Made by a program: the position numbers and the translations under genes. Below, in pieces: positions 1 to 4,302 of a DNA stretch of 5,483 bases; within the stretch, counting starts at the first letter, position 1, and every line of letters begins with the position of its first letter. The notes beneath the pieces were generated by a model that ran no database searches, was not told the DNA's origin, and worked only from the letters and a program-made list of their open reading frames with translations. This DNA is from Deltaproteobacteria bacterium. Its GTDB lineage: Bacteria; Desulfobacterota; Desulfuromonadia; Desulfuromonadales; BM103. The stretch covers positions 1 through 5,483 of the forward strand of contig JAFDBW010000248.1 of assembly GCA_019313105.1 (NCBI GenBank), written 5' to 3'.

Positions 1-8
1 AAGAAAAG

Positions 9-374
9 ATGAAAAAGACAAATTCGAGACTTGTCTATTCCAGTGAGTCGGGACGGATCTGTCCGAAATGTGAGAAGTATTTCGAGCACTGTCGATGCGG
101 CAAACAGCAGCAGAAGCAAGTGGAGCCTAAAAGTGACGGTATCGTACGTGTCGGGCGTGAGAGCAAGGGGCGCAAGGGCAAGGGTGTAACCCTGGTCACC
201 GGTGTGCCGCTGCCGGTCGATGAGCTGAAGCTGCTGGCCAAGGAGCTTAAGCAGAAGTGTGGTACCGGCGGCACACTCAAAGACGGCGTTATCGAGATAC
301 AGGGGGACCATCGCGACACCCTGGTCGAGTTGCTCAAGGCAAAGGGCTGGCCGGTCAAGCGGTCCGGGGGATAA
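9..374 (+). CDS. yciH: SUI1/YciH family translation initiation factor-like protein
   Basis: This 121-residue protein belongs to the SUI1/eIF1 fold family (bacterial YciH), which is thought to act at the small ribosomal subunit and influence fidelity of initiation. The SUI1 domain spans about residues 44-118 and shows the family hallmarks: a Lys/Arg-rich basic stretch (about 52-60), the segment CGTGGTLKDGVIEIQGDH with its invariant-looking GTGGT turn, and the closing 'LLKAKGWPVKRSG'. The N-terminus carries a compact Cys cluster (C18, C21, C28, C30; CPKC...CRC) that resembles a zinc knuckle and is often seen in bacterial YciH proteins. Length is normal for the family. The ATG at 9 follows a purine-rich AAGAAAAG that may serve as ribosome binding site, but the upstream region is outside the window. 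The gene ends 20 bp from the stop of the convergent DsrE-family gene. Family assignment is secure; the physiological role in bacteria is poorly defined. Confidence 0.93.
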   Translation: MKKTNSRLVYSSESGRICPKCEKYFEHCRCGKQQQKQVEPKSDGIVRVGRESKGRKGKGVTLVTGVPLPVDELKLLAKELKQKCGTGGTLKDGVIEIQGDHRDTLVELLKAKGWPVKRSGG

Positions 375-383
375 CCAGCCCCC
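366..383. terminator. weak GC-rich hairpin between convergent genes
   Basis: GGGGG (366-370) and CCCCC (379-383) can pair around an 8-nt loop, overlapping the stop codon of the yciH-like gene in the 20-bp gap between two convergent genes. There is no T-run on either side, so it is not a classical intrinsic terminator. The position makes a termination or transcript-end role possible, but this is a weak call. Confidence 0.25.
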
Positions 384-394
384 AGGTCCCGCCC

Positions 395-871
395 CTAATT
401 CATGGGGATCAGCGAATAGCCCTTGATCTGGTAGCCGATCAAAGAATTGAGACTGTTGCCGACGCTGACGATTCCCTCATAAAGATCCTCCGGTTCGACC
501 CCGAACAGGTTGAGCGCATAGCCGCAGGCTTCCAGCCGAATTCCCCGCTGGTTCAATTCCTTTATCAATGCAACAGTCTTCTCCTGCAGTTCCGCATCAC
601 CATGGCGACCCCGGACCAGCAATTTGATCGTGGGCCCACGCATGCTGGCAATGTAGCGTGCTTTGACGTCCTGCTGCACGGTTTCATCATAGGTGTCGCG
701 AATCACGGTGAAGATGAATTGCAGGGCTTTTTCGTCTTTGGTGCGGATATCGTAGATCGCCCGGACCGAGGTCAGTCCTGACAAGGCCTCGGCATCGTCC
801 AAGGCCTGTACGGGCTGGCTCTGTCCGAAAAACGTGATACTGGAAAAGATTATAATCGCTATAAATCTCAT
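395..871 (-). CDS. exported DsrE/DsrF-like (DsrE superfamily) protein
   Basis: A 158-residue protein of the DsrE/DsrF/TusCD-like superfamily, whose members handle sulfur or persulfide on a conserved cysteine. Residues 1-23 form a signal peptide: a short basic start (MRF), a hydrophobic stretch and a plausible signal peptidase I site VQA|LD. The mature domain has the expected alpha/beta pattern: a strand (IKLLVRG) after a variable helix, then helix 'KTVALIKELNQRG', then 'IRLEACGYALN' carrying the single cysteine C116 at the site of the reactive cysteine in this superfamily. A good Shine-Dalgarno (GGAGG, reverse complement of 877-881) lies 5 nt before the ATG, supporting this start. The gene is transcribed away from the Crp/Fnr-type regulator at 1017, so the two share an upstream region. 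Export distinguishes it from cytoplasmic DsrEFH sulfur carriers, and no dsrFH partner is present. The function is therefore unassigned beyond possible periplasmic sulfur or redox chemistry. Confidence 0.85.
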   Translation of the reverse strand: MRFIAIIIFSSITFFGQSQPVQALDDAEALSGLTSVRAIYDIRTKDEKALQFIFTVIRDTYDETVQQDVKARYIASMRGPTIKLLVRGRHGDAELQEKTVALIKELNQRGIRLEACGYALNLFGVEPEDLYEGIVSVGNSLNSLIGYQIKGYSLIPMN

Positions 872-895
872 ATTATCCTCCAGCTAATAATTTGT

Positions 896-927
896 ATTCG
901 GATAAATATTATCAGTTTTGTCCGAAT
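896..927. promoter_or_regulatory. nested dyads in divergent intergenic region (candidate operator)
   Basis: Two inverted repeats sit between the divergent DsrE-family and Crp/Fnr-type genes. The outer one pairs ATTCGGA (896-902) with TCCGAAT (921-927), 18 bp apart. The inner one pairs GATAA (901-905) with TTATC (909-913) around ATA. The right outer arm overlaps the -35 element of the predicted rightward promoter, a sensible place for a regulator to bind. Neither dyad has the spacing of the TTGAC-N4-GTCAA box seen at 2181-2194, so autoregulation by the neighbouring regulator is not directly supported. The repeats are visible; the function is inferred. Confidence 0.35.
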
Positions 928-946
928 TTTCACGGTATGCTATATA
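918..946 (+). promoter_or_regulatory. sigma70-type promoter for the Crp/Fnr-family gene
   Basis: TTGTCC (918-923) and TATATA (941-946) are separated by exactly 17 bp, a good match to -35/-10 spacing and sequence. Transcription would start near 953, giving an untranslated leader of about 64 nt before the ATG at 1017. The surrounding DNA is clearly more AT-rich than the flanking genes. Confidence 0.55.
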
Positions 947-1016
947 TGGTCATCAAGAAAAGCCTCTAGCTTTTTGTGATAGTCTAATGATTCCTTTACT
1001 TTAGGTGTGGAAAAAT

Positions 1017-1694
1017 ATGAATTATCGTCAGATATTGAAAAATGTCCCGCTGTTTGCCGGTCTCAGCGAATCGGACCTCGATGACTTAATGGCAATCGTA
1101 CGGATCAATGAGCACCCACGGGGGGAACTGCTGTTTTCCGATGGCGAGGAAGCGGCTGGTTTCTTTATCGTGCTGGACGGCAAGGTGAAAGTCTACAAGC
1201 TTTCCCCGGAAGGCAAGGAGCGTATTCTGCATGTTATCCAGCCGGGCGGGACGTTTGCCGAGGCGGCGATTTTCGGAGAAGGGCTTTATCCGGCCTATGC
1301 CGAGCCGTTGCAGGCCTCTAAACTGCTTTTCCTGCCCAAGGATGCTTTTCTCGCCCTGTTGCGCGAGAACAGCAGGATCTCGATCAACATGATCGCCGGC
1401 CTGTCGAAATTTCTGCGCCAGTTTGCCAACCAGATCGAAGACCTGACCTTCAAGGATGTCCCTTCTCGATTGGCCCGCTACCTGATGGACCTCTCTCGTG
1501 GGGCAAAAAAAACAGTTGTTTTGCCGATTTCGAAAAGCCAGCTGGCATCGAATTTGGGCACCGTCAGTGAAACTCTTTCCCGAACTTTGCGCAAACTCTC
1601 CGAAGACGATTTGATCTCGGTTTCAGGGAAAACTGTCGAAATCATCGATTTCGACCGTCTCGAAGAGCTTGCGGAGAAATGTAAAGAAGGGTGA
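1017..1694 (+). CDS. Crp/Fnr-family transcriptional regulator (HcpR/DNR-like)
   Basis: A 225-residue regulator with an N-terminal cyclic-nucleotide-binding-fold sensor domain (about 1-120), a dimerisation helix (about 120-150) and a C-terminal winged helix-turn-helix (about 150-220). The recognition helix reads TVSETLSRTLRKL, with E185, S188 and R189 forming the E-x-x-S-R pattern of FNR-type proteins, which predicts TTGA-containing half-sites. The sensor lacks an FNR-type cysteine cluster (the only Cys is C222), and the cAMP-contact Arg-Ser of CRP is not evident in 'GGTFAEAAIFGEGLYPAYAEPL'. It is therefore probably neither an Fe-S FNR nor a cAMP CRP. It resembles the DNR/HcpR group, which sense NO through heme and control hcp genes. 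The neighbours (a YgbA-like protein and an FrdX-like ferredoxin) and the TTGAC-N4-GTCAA box at 2181 agree with this. I chose ATG 1017, preceded by AGGTG at 1003-1007. An in-frame GTG at 1005 would add four residues but lacks a ribosome binding site. HcpR identity is inference; Crp/Fnr membership is secure. Confidence 0.9.
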   Translation: MNYRQILKNVPLFAGLSESDLDDLMAIVRINEHPRGELLFSDGEEAAGFFIVLDGKVKVYKLSPEGKERILHVIQPGGTFAEAAIFGEGLYPAYAEPLQASKLLFLPKDAFLALLRENSRISINMIAGLSKFLRQFANQIEDLTFKDVPSRLARYLMDLSRGAKKTVVLPISKSQLASNLGTVSETLSRTLRKLSEDDLISVSGKTVEIIDFDRLEELAEKCKEG

Positions 1695-1739
1695 AGAGCG
1701 GTGGCTGGGGGCTGGTTTCCGGGGGCTGGAGATCGCTCT
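1695..1739. repeat. G-rich intergenic repeat flanked by a 6-bp inverted repeat
   Basis: Directly after the regulator stop, GGGGGCTGG occurs twice (1707-1715 and 1721-1729) within a G-rich stretch. The stretch is bracketed by AGAGCG (1695-1700) and CGCTCT (1734-1739). The longer form CTGGGGGCTGG (1705-1715) reappears as its exact reverse complement at 375-385, in the gap between the first two genes. The segment could form a hairpin or a G-quadruplex in the transcript between the regulator gene and the YgbA-like gene. No T-run is present, so I do not call it a terminator. Confidence 0.45.
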
Positions 1740-1807
1740 CACAATTTTGATCATTGAATCCGTTTTTTCAGGTTCTATCTGTGGTCCGTAAGAACGTGCA
1801 AGTCGAT

Positions 1808-2176
1808 ATGGCAAATTCATCGCAACCTCTTTCTCAAAAGGAAATCAAGGACCTCAAGGTCCTCCTGCAGTTTACCTCTGTTTACTGCAAGGCCAACCAC
1901 GAGGGCCGCAGATCGGTCATACTGACCGATGAACCTGACTTCCAGCGGATGCCATTTGGTAAATTTCCAGTTTGTGATGAATGCCGCGCATTCCTGCTGT
2001 ATGCATTTGACCGCCGGTTGCGGTGCCCTCTACAAGAGAAGCCGGCCTGCAAGCACTGTCAGGTCCACTGCTTCAAGCCAGGGCATCGTGAAAAAGTACG
2101 CGAAATCATGCGCTTCTCCGGTCAATACCTGATCAGGCGTGGCCGTCTGGATCTGCTCTGGCACTATTTTTTCTAA
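1808..2176 (+). CDS. ygbA: YgbA-family protein (nitrous oxide-stimulated promoter family)
   Basis: A 122-residue Cys-rich protein of the YgbA_NO family, named after E. coli YgbA, which is induced by nitric oxide under NsrR control. The sequence shows the family pattern: 'SVYCKANHEG' near the start (C27), 'FPVCDECRAFLLYAFDRRLRCPL' (C56, C59, C73), and 'ACKHCQVHCFKPGHREKVREIMRFSG' (C81, C84, C88). It closes with the short 'GRLDLLWHYFF'. Seven cysteines and a nearby His suggest a metal or Fe-S site, but the biochemical activity of the family is not established as far as I know. ATG 1808 gives a length and N-terminus typical of the family. An in-frame TTG at 1754 would add 18 residues, but neither start has a strong Shine-Dalgarno. 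The gene lies between the HcpR-like regulator and the FrdX-like ferredoxin, which supports a nitrosative-stress role. A half-site-like TTTGATC (1746-1752) lies upstream but lacks a good second half. Confidence 0.88.
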   Translation: MANSSQPLSQKEIKDLKVLLQFTSVYCKANHEGRRSVILTDEPDFQRMPFGKFPVCDECRAFLLYAFDRRLRCPLQEKPACKHCQVHCFKPGHREKVREIMRFSGQYLIRRGRLDLLWHYFF

Positions 2177-2179
2177 CTG

Positions 2180-2195
2180 TTTGACCCTGGTCAAA
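2180..2195. promoter_or_regulatory. FNR/HcpR-type operator upstream of the ferredoxin gene
   Basis: TTTGACC (2180-2186) and GGTCAAA (2189-2195) form a perfect 7-bp inverted repeat around CT, which contains TTGAC-N4-GTCAA, the architecture of FNR/DNR-family boxes. It begins 4 nt after the ygbA-like stop and is centred about 91 bp before the ferredoxin ATG. If the regulator activates from about -41.5, transcription would start near 2229. The corresponding -10 region is then about 2217-2222 (TAAGCT), a poor match that would suit an activator-dependent promoter. From memory, this resembles the HcpR motif predicted for hcp-frdX genes in Desulfuromonas-type bacteria. The palindrome is directly visible; which regulator binds it is inferred. 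Confidence 0.7.
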
Positions 2196-2278
2196 GCCAG
2201 CCGTCTGGCAAAGACGTAAGCTGAAGGCCAAGATTAAGAGATCACATTCAACCTGTATCAACTGAGGAGAAATCAGAT

Positions 2279-3055
2279 ATGATTCGCAAAATGGTTAAAA
2301 TCGATGAAGAGAAGTGCAACGGCTGCGGACTCTGTGTCCCTTCCTGTGCCGAAGGCGCCATCCAGATTATCGATGGTAAAGCCCGTCTGATTGCCGACAA
2401 CCTCTGCGACGGCCTCGGAGCCTGCCTGGGAGATTGTCCGGTCGACGCTATTACTATAGAAGAACGCGAGGCGGATGAATTTGATGAAGTCGCTGTCGAA
2501 GATCATCTCAAGCAGATTGGCCGTGAGCCGCAACCACATCATCACGAAGCTGCTTCACCGGCTGGCGGCTGTCCCTCAGCTGCAGTCAAAAGTTTTGCCG
2601 CTCCGGTCGCCGGTGGCGGTTGCCCGTCCGCAAGAACGATGAATTTCAGCGAGCAGAAAGAAGAGCAGAGCCAGTCTGTCGGCTCTCGGCCTTCACGGCT
2701 TGCCCAGTGGCCGATCCAGCTCCACCTGCTGCCTCCGACCGCGCCCTTTTTTCAGAACGCCGATGTGGTCCTGGCTGCCGACTGCGCACCGTTTGCCTAT
2801 GCAGATTTCCAGGAAGACCTGCTCAAGGGCAAGGCTCTGGCCATAGCCTGCCCGAAACTCGATAACACGGAGCCTTATGTCGACAAGCTGGTTGCCATGA
2901 TCACGCAGAGCAACATCAAGAGCCTGACCGTTGTTCACATGGAAGTGCCCTGCTGCAACGGTTTGATCTTCATGGCCCGGCAGGCGATTGAAAAGAGCGG
3001 TCGCGACATTCCTTTTGATGCGGTTTGTATCGGCATCCGCGGCGACAAGAAATAA
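2279..3055 (+). CDS. FrdX-like 4Fe-4S ferredoxin fusion protein
   Basis: A 258-residue protein with an N-terminal ferredoxin module and a Cys-containing C-terminal domain. The first cluster site is canonical (C13, C16, C19, C23: CNGCGLCVPSC). The second (CDGLGACLGDCP) has C43, C49 and C53, but Leu46 replaces one expected Cys, so it may hold a [3Fe-4S] cluster or none. A flexible linker (about 80-140) carries HHH (87-89) and two copies of GGCPSA (96-101 and 113-118). The C-terminal domain (about 144-255) contains 'DCAPFAY' (C169), 'ACPKLD' (C191) and 'VPCCNGL' (C225, C226). I recognise this as a conserved family in anaerobes, sometimes encoded beside hcp. A likely role is electron donation to a redox partner such as hybrid cluster protein, though hcp is not in the window. 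GAGGAGA (2264-2270) sits 8 nt before the ATG, fixing the start. Control by the operator at 2180-2195 is likely. The partner and function are inferred. Confidence 0.85.
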   Translation: MIRKMVKIDEEKCNGCGLCVPSCAEGAIQIIDGKARLIADNLCDGLGACLGDCPVDAITIEEREADEFDEVAVEDHLKQIGREPQPHHHEAASPAGGCPSAAVKSFAAPVAGGGCPSARTMNFSEQKEEQSQSVGSRPSRLAQWPIQLHLLPPTAPFFQNADVVLAADCAPFAYADFQEDLLKGKALAIACPKLDNTEPYVDKLVAMITQSNIKSLTVVHMEVPCCNGLIFMARQAIEKSGRDIPFDAVCIGIRGDKK

Positions 3056-3106
3056 ATCGTCTGTCGCCAAAGATGAGATTCAACAAGAGATTAACTTGTC
3101 TTGAAA

Positions 3107-3138
3107 TATGGGGACACAATACGTATTGTGTCCCCATA
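3107..3138. repeat. 32-bp perfect palindrome (REP-like element?)
   Basis: The 16-bp arm TATGGGGACACAATAC (3107-3122) is followed immediately by its exact reverse complement (3123-3138), with no spacer and ACGT at the centre. It lies 51 bp after the ferredoxin stop and 20 bp before the HD-protein start. As RNA it would form a very stable hairpin with about 14 paired bases and a 4-nt loop. No T-run follows, so it is not a standard terminator. The GGGGACAC...GTGTCCCC ends resemble repetitive palindromes associated with REP-type tyrosine transposases, but I see no transposase and no second copy here. Confidence 0.8.
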
Positions 3139-3158
3139 ACTGTTTTCGGGTTGAGGAT

Positions 3159-3737
3159 ATGTTCAATATTATCGTCAAAATGGATGCGAATCAAAAGGCT
3201 TTTCTGGTAAAAGTCAGAGCTGCCATGCAGGGCTATTTCGGTCCTGATCAAAAACGTATCGACCACGCCCTGCAGGTGTCTCTCTATGCCGAGGAATTGT
3301 TGGCTTATGTTGATGCCGACCCCGTTATAACCTTGGCTGCAGCTTACCTGCATGATATCGGCATCCCCGAAGCGGAACGCAAACATGGCTCCAGTTCGGG
3401 CAAGTGGCAGGAAATCGAAGGGCCGCCCATTGCGAGTGAAATCCTTGCCGATCTGGACGCAGAGGAGGCTTTCACGGAGCAGGTTGTCGCGATTGTTGCC
3501 AGCCATCATACCCGGAATGGTGTTGATTCACCGGAATTCCGGGTCATATGGGACGCCGACGCACTGGTCAACTTCGCCGAAGTCCTGCCATCGAAGAGCG
3601 AAGCGCAGATCGAGATGCTTCTGCAACAGCACATGGTCACCGAGCCGGGTTTTCGCATCGCCCGCAGGATATTCATCAAGGATACGGAGAGTCACAGGAG
3701 ATGTCTGAAGGGACAACGACCCGCAATTTTACCCTGA
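3159..3737 (+). CDS. HD-domain metal-dependent phosphohydrolase-like protein
   Basis: A protein of about 192 residues with the HD-superfamily metal ligands in order: H36 (RIDHALQV), H65-D66 (YLHDIG), H116-H117 (ASHHT) and a downstream Asp (WDADAL, D132 or D134). HD proteins typically hydrolyse phosphomonoesters or phosphodiesters such as nucleotides; the substrate cannot be read from the sequence. The single domain is cytosolic, with no membrane segment. The start is uncertain. ATG 3159 has GAGGA only 1 nt before it, which is unusually tight. ATG 3180 gives 185 residues and starts just before the conserved part. An in-frame ATG at 3108 lies inside the 32-bp palindrome and is unlikely. The 3' end overlaps the thioesterase gene by 37 nt, so the last 11-12 residues (ending CLKGQRPAILP) are encoded in DNA that also encodes the thioesterase N-terminus. 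The two genes are probably co-transcribed. Confidence 0.85.
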   Translation: MFNIIVKMDANQKAFLVKVRAAMQGYFGPDQKRIDHALQVSLYAEELLAYVDADPVITLAAAYLHDIGIPEAERKHGSSSGKWQEIEGPPIASEILADLDAEEAFTEQVVAIVASHHTRNGVDSPEFRVIWDADALVNFAEVLPSKSEAQIEMLLQQHMVTEPGFRIARRIFIKDTESHRRCLKGQRPAILP

Positions 3738-4108
3738 CAGTCCGTTATGCCGAAACCGACGCGCAGGGGGTTGTGCACCACGCTAACTACCTGACCTGGT
3801 TCGATGAAGGGCGTTCCGAGTTCCTTAGCCAACAGGGCCTGCACTATAGCGACATGGAGCGTGACGGGTTCTTTGTGATTGTCGCCCGGGCGACGGTAGA
3901 CTACCGTGCTCCCTCCTTCTACGAGGACCGGATTACGATTGCGACAACGCTGGTAAAGGGCAGGGGACGGATGCTAGAGTTCATATACCAGGCGACCAAT
4001 CAGAACGGCATCCTGGTTGCCGAGGGCCGCACCCGTCACCTGGTCCTGGACAGAAAACGTCGATTGGTCTCTATGCCTGACAGGTTCATACAGTTGCTGC
4101 TTGAATAG
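3701..4108 (+). CDS. acyl-CoA thioesterase, hotdog fold, YbgC/FadM (4HBT) type
   Basis: A 135-residue single-domain hotdog thioesterase. The signature 'RYAETDAQGVVHHANYLTWFDEGRSEFL' holds the catalytic Asp (D20) and the HxxNY/xxWFDEGR helix typical of 4-hydroxybenzoyl-CoA thioesterase/YbgC/FadM relatives. The later strands follow the family, e.g. 'FVIVARATVDYRAPSFYEDRITIATTLVKGRGRMLEFIYQ' in a central position and a final 'GRTRHLVLDRKRR'. Members hydrolyse acyl-CoA thioesters in the cytosol; the acyl chain preference is not readable. The start ATG 3701 lies inside the HD gene. AGGAG abuts the ATG directly (3696-3700), and a second purine run GGAGAG (3686-3691) has a normal 9-nt spacing and is the better ribosome binding site. 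The same frame stays open further upstream (to about 3548), but that part is non-homologous and Arg-rich, a shadow of the HD gene. Translational coupling with the HD protein is likely. Confidence 0.92.
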   Translation: MSEGTTTRNFTLTVRYAETDAQGVVHHANYLTWFDEGRSEFLSQQGLHYSDMERDGFFVIVARATVDYRAPSFYEDRITIATTLVKGRGRMLEFIYQATNQNGILVAEGRTRHLVLDRKRRLVSMPDRFIQLLLE

Positions 4109-4116
4109 CTTACAGC

Positions 4117-4145
4117 TTGACACCCCGAAACCTTGCTGTTATAAA
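4117..4145 (+). promoter_or_regulatory. near-consensus sigma70 promoter of tRNA-Val
   Basis: TTGACA (4117-4122) matches the -35 consensus exactly and TATAAA (4140-4145) is one base from the -10 consensus, with a 17-bp spacer. Transcription would begin near 4152, about 27 nt before the mature tRNA. Such a strong promoter fits a stable RNA gene. A short hairpin (CCTGT 4152-4156 with ACAGG 4169-4173) may form in the 5' leader. Confidence 0.85.
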
Positions 4146-4178
4146 AATCCTCCTGTCCGGAACCCTTTACAGGTTAAA

Positions 4179-4253
4179 GCAGGTATAGCTCAGCGGGAGA
4201 GCACTCGCCTCACACGCGAGGGGCCGTTGGTTCGATCCCAACTACCTGCACCA
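4179..4253 (+). tRNA. tRNA-Val (anticodon CAC)
   Basis: A complete cloverleaf can be folded by hand. The acceptor is GCAGGTA (4179-4185) with TACCTGC (4243-4249), and the D stem is GCTC (4188-4191) with GAGC (4199-4202). The anticodon stem is CTCGC (4204-4208) with GCGAG (4216-4220), and the T stem is GTTGG (4226-4230) with CCAAC (4238-4242) around TTCGATC. The seven-base anticodon loop CTCACAC places CAC at 4211-4213, reading the valine codon GUG. The discriminator is A4250 and the CCA end is encoded (4251-4253). It has its own promoter upstream and a terminator immediately downstream, so it is a single-gene transcription unit. Confidence 0.97.
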
Positions 4254-4302
4254 TAATAAAAACAGGCACTTACGCATTACGCTGAGTGCCTGTTTTTATT
4301 AT
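4253..4302. terminator. strong intrinsic terminator after tRNA-Val
   Basis: The core stem AAAAACAGGCACT (4258-4270) pairs with AGTGCCTGTTTTT (4285-4297), and A/T pairs extend it to 18 bp (4253-4270 with 4285-4302) around a 14-nt loop. The 3' side ends in a T-run, as needed for Rho-independent termination rightward. The A-run on the 5' side means it could also work leftward. It directly follows the tRNA CCA end. Confidence 0.9.

Noticed and set aside
257..781. 174-codon plus-strand open frame across the DsrE-family gene
   Set aside because: It is antisense to a well-supported gene with signal peptide, ribosome binding site and family motif, begins inside the yciH-like gene, and its translation resembles no family.
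1754..1807. TTG start adding 18 residues to the YgbA-like protein
   Set aside because: A rare start codon with no visible Shine-Dalgarno; the ATG at 1808 gives the usual family length.
2159..2175. TGGCAC resembling a sigma54 -24 element upstream of the ferredoxin gene
   Set aside because: The required GC is absent at the -12 position, and the bases encode the end of the YgbA-like protein.
3108..3158. Upstream ATG at 3108 as the start of the HD protein
   Set aside because: The ATG lies within the 32-bp palindrome, has no ribosome binding site, and the added residues fall outside the HD family's conserved region.
3059..3158. Possible intrinsic terminator for the ferredoxin gene
   Set aside because: The only strong hairpin is the 32-bp palindrome, and no T-run follows it.
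2693..3509. Two long minus-strand open frames (2693-3070 and 2970-3509)
   Set aside because: They are antisense shadows of the ferredoxin and HD genes, with low-complexity translations and no recognisable domain.
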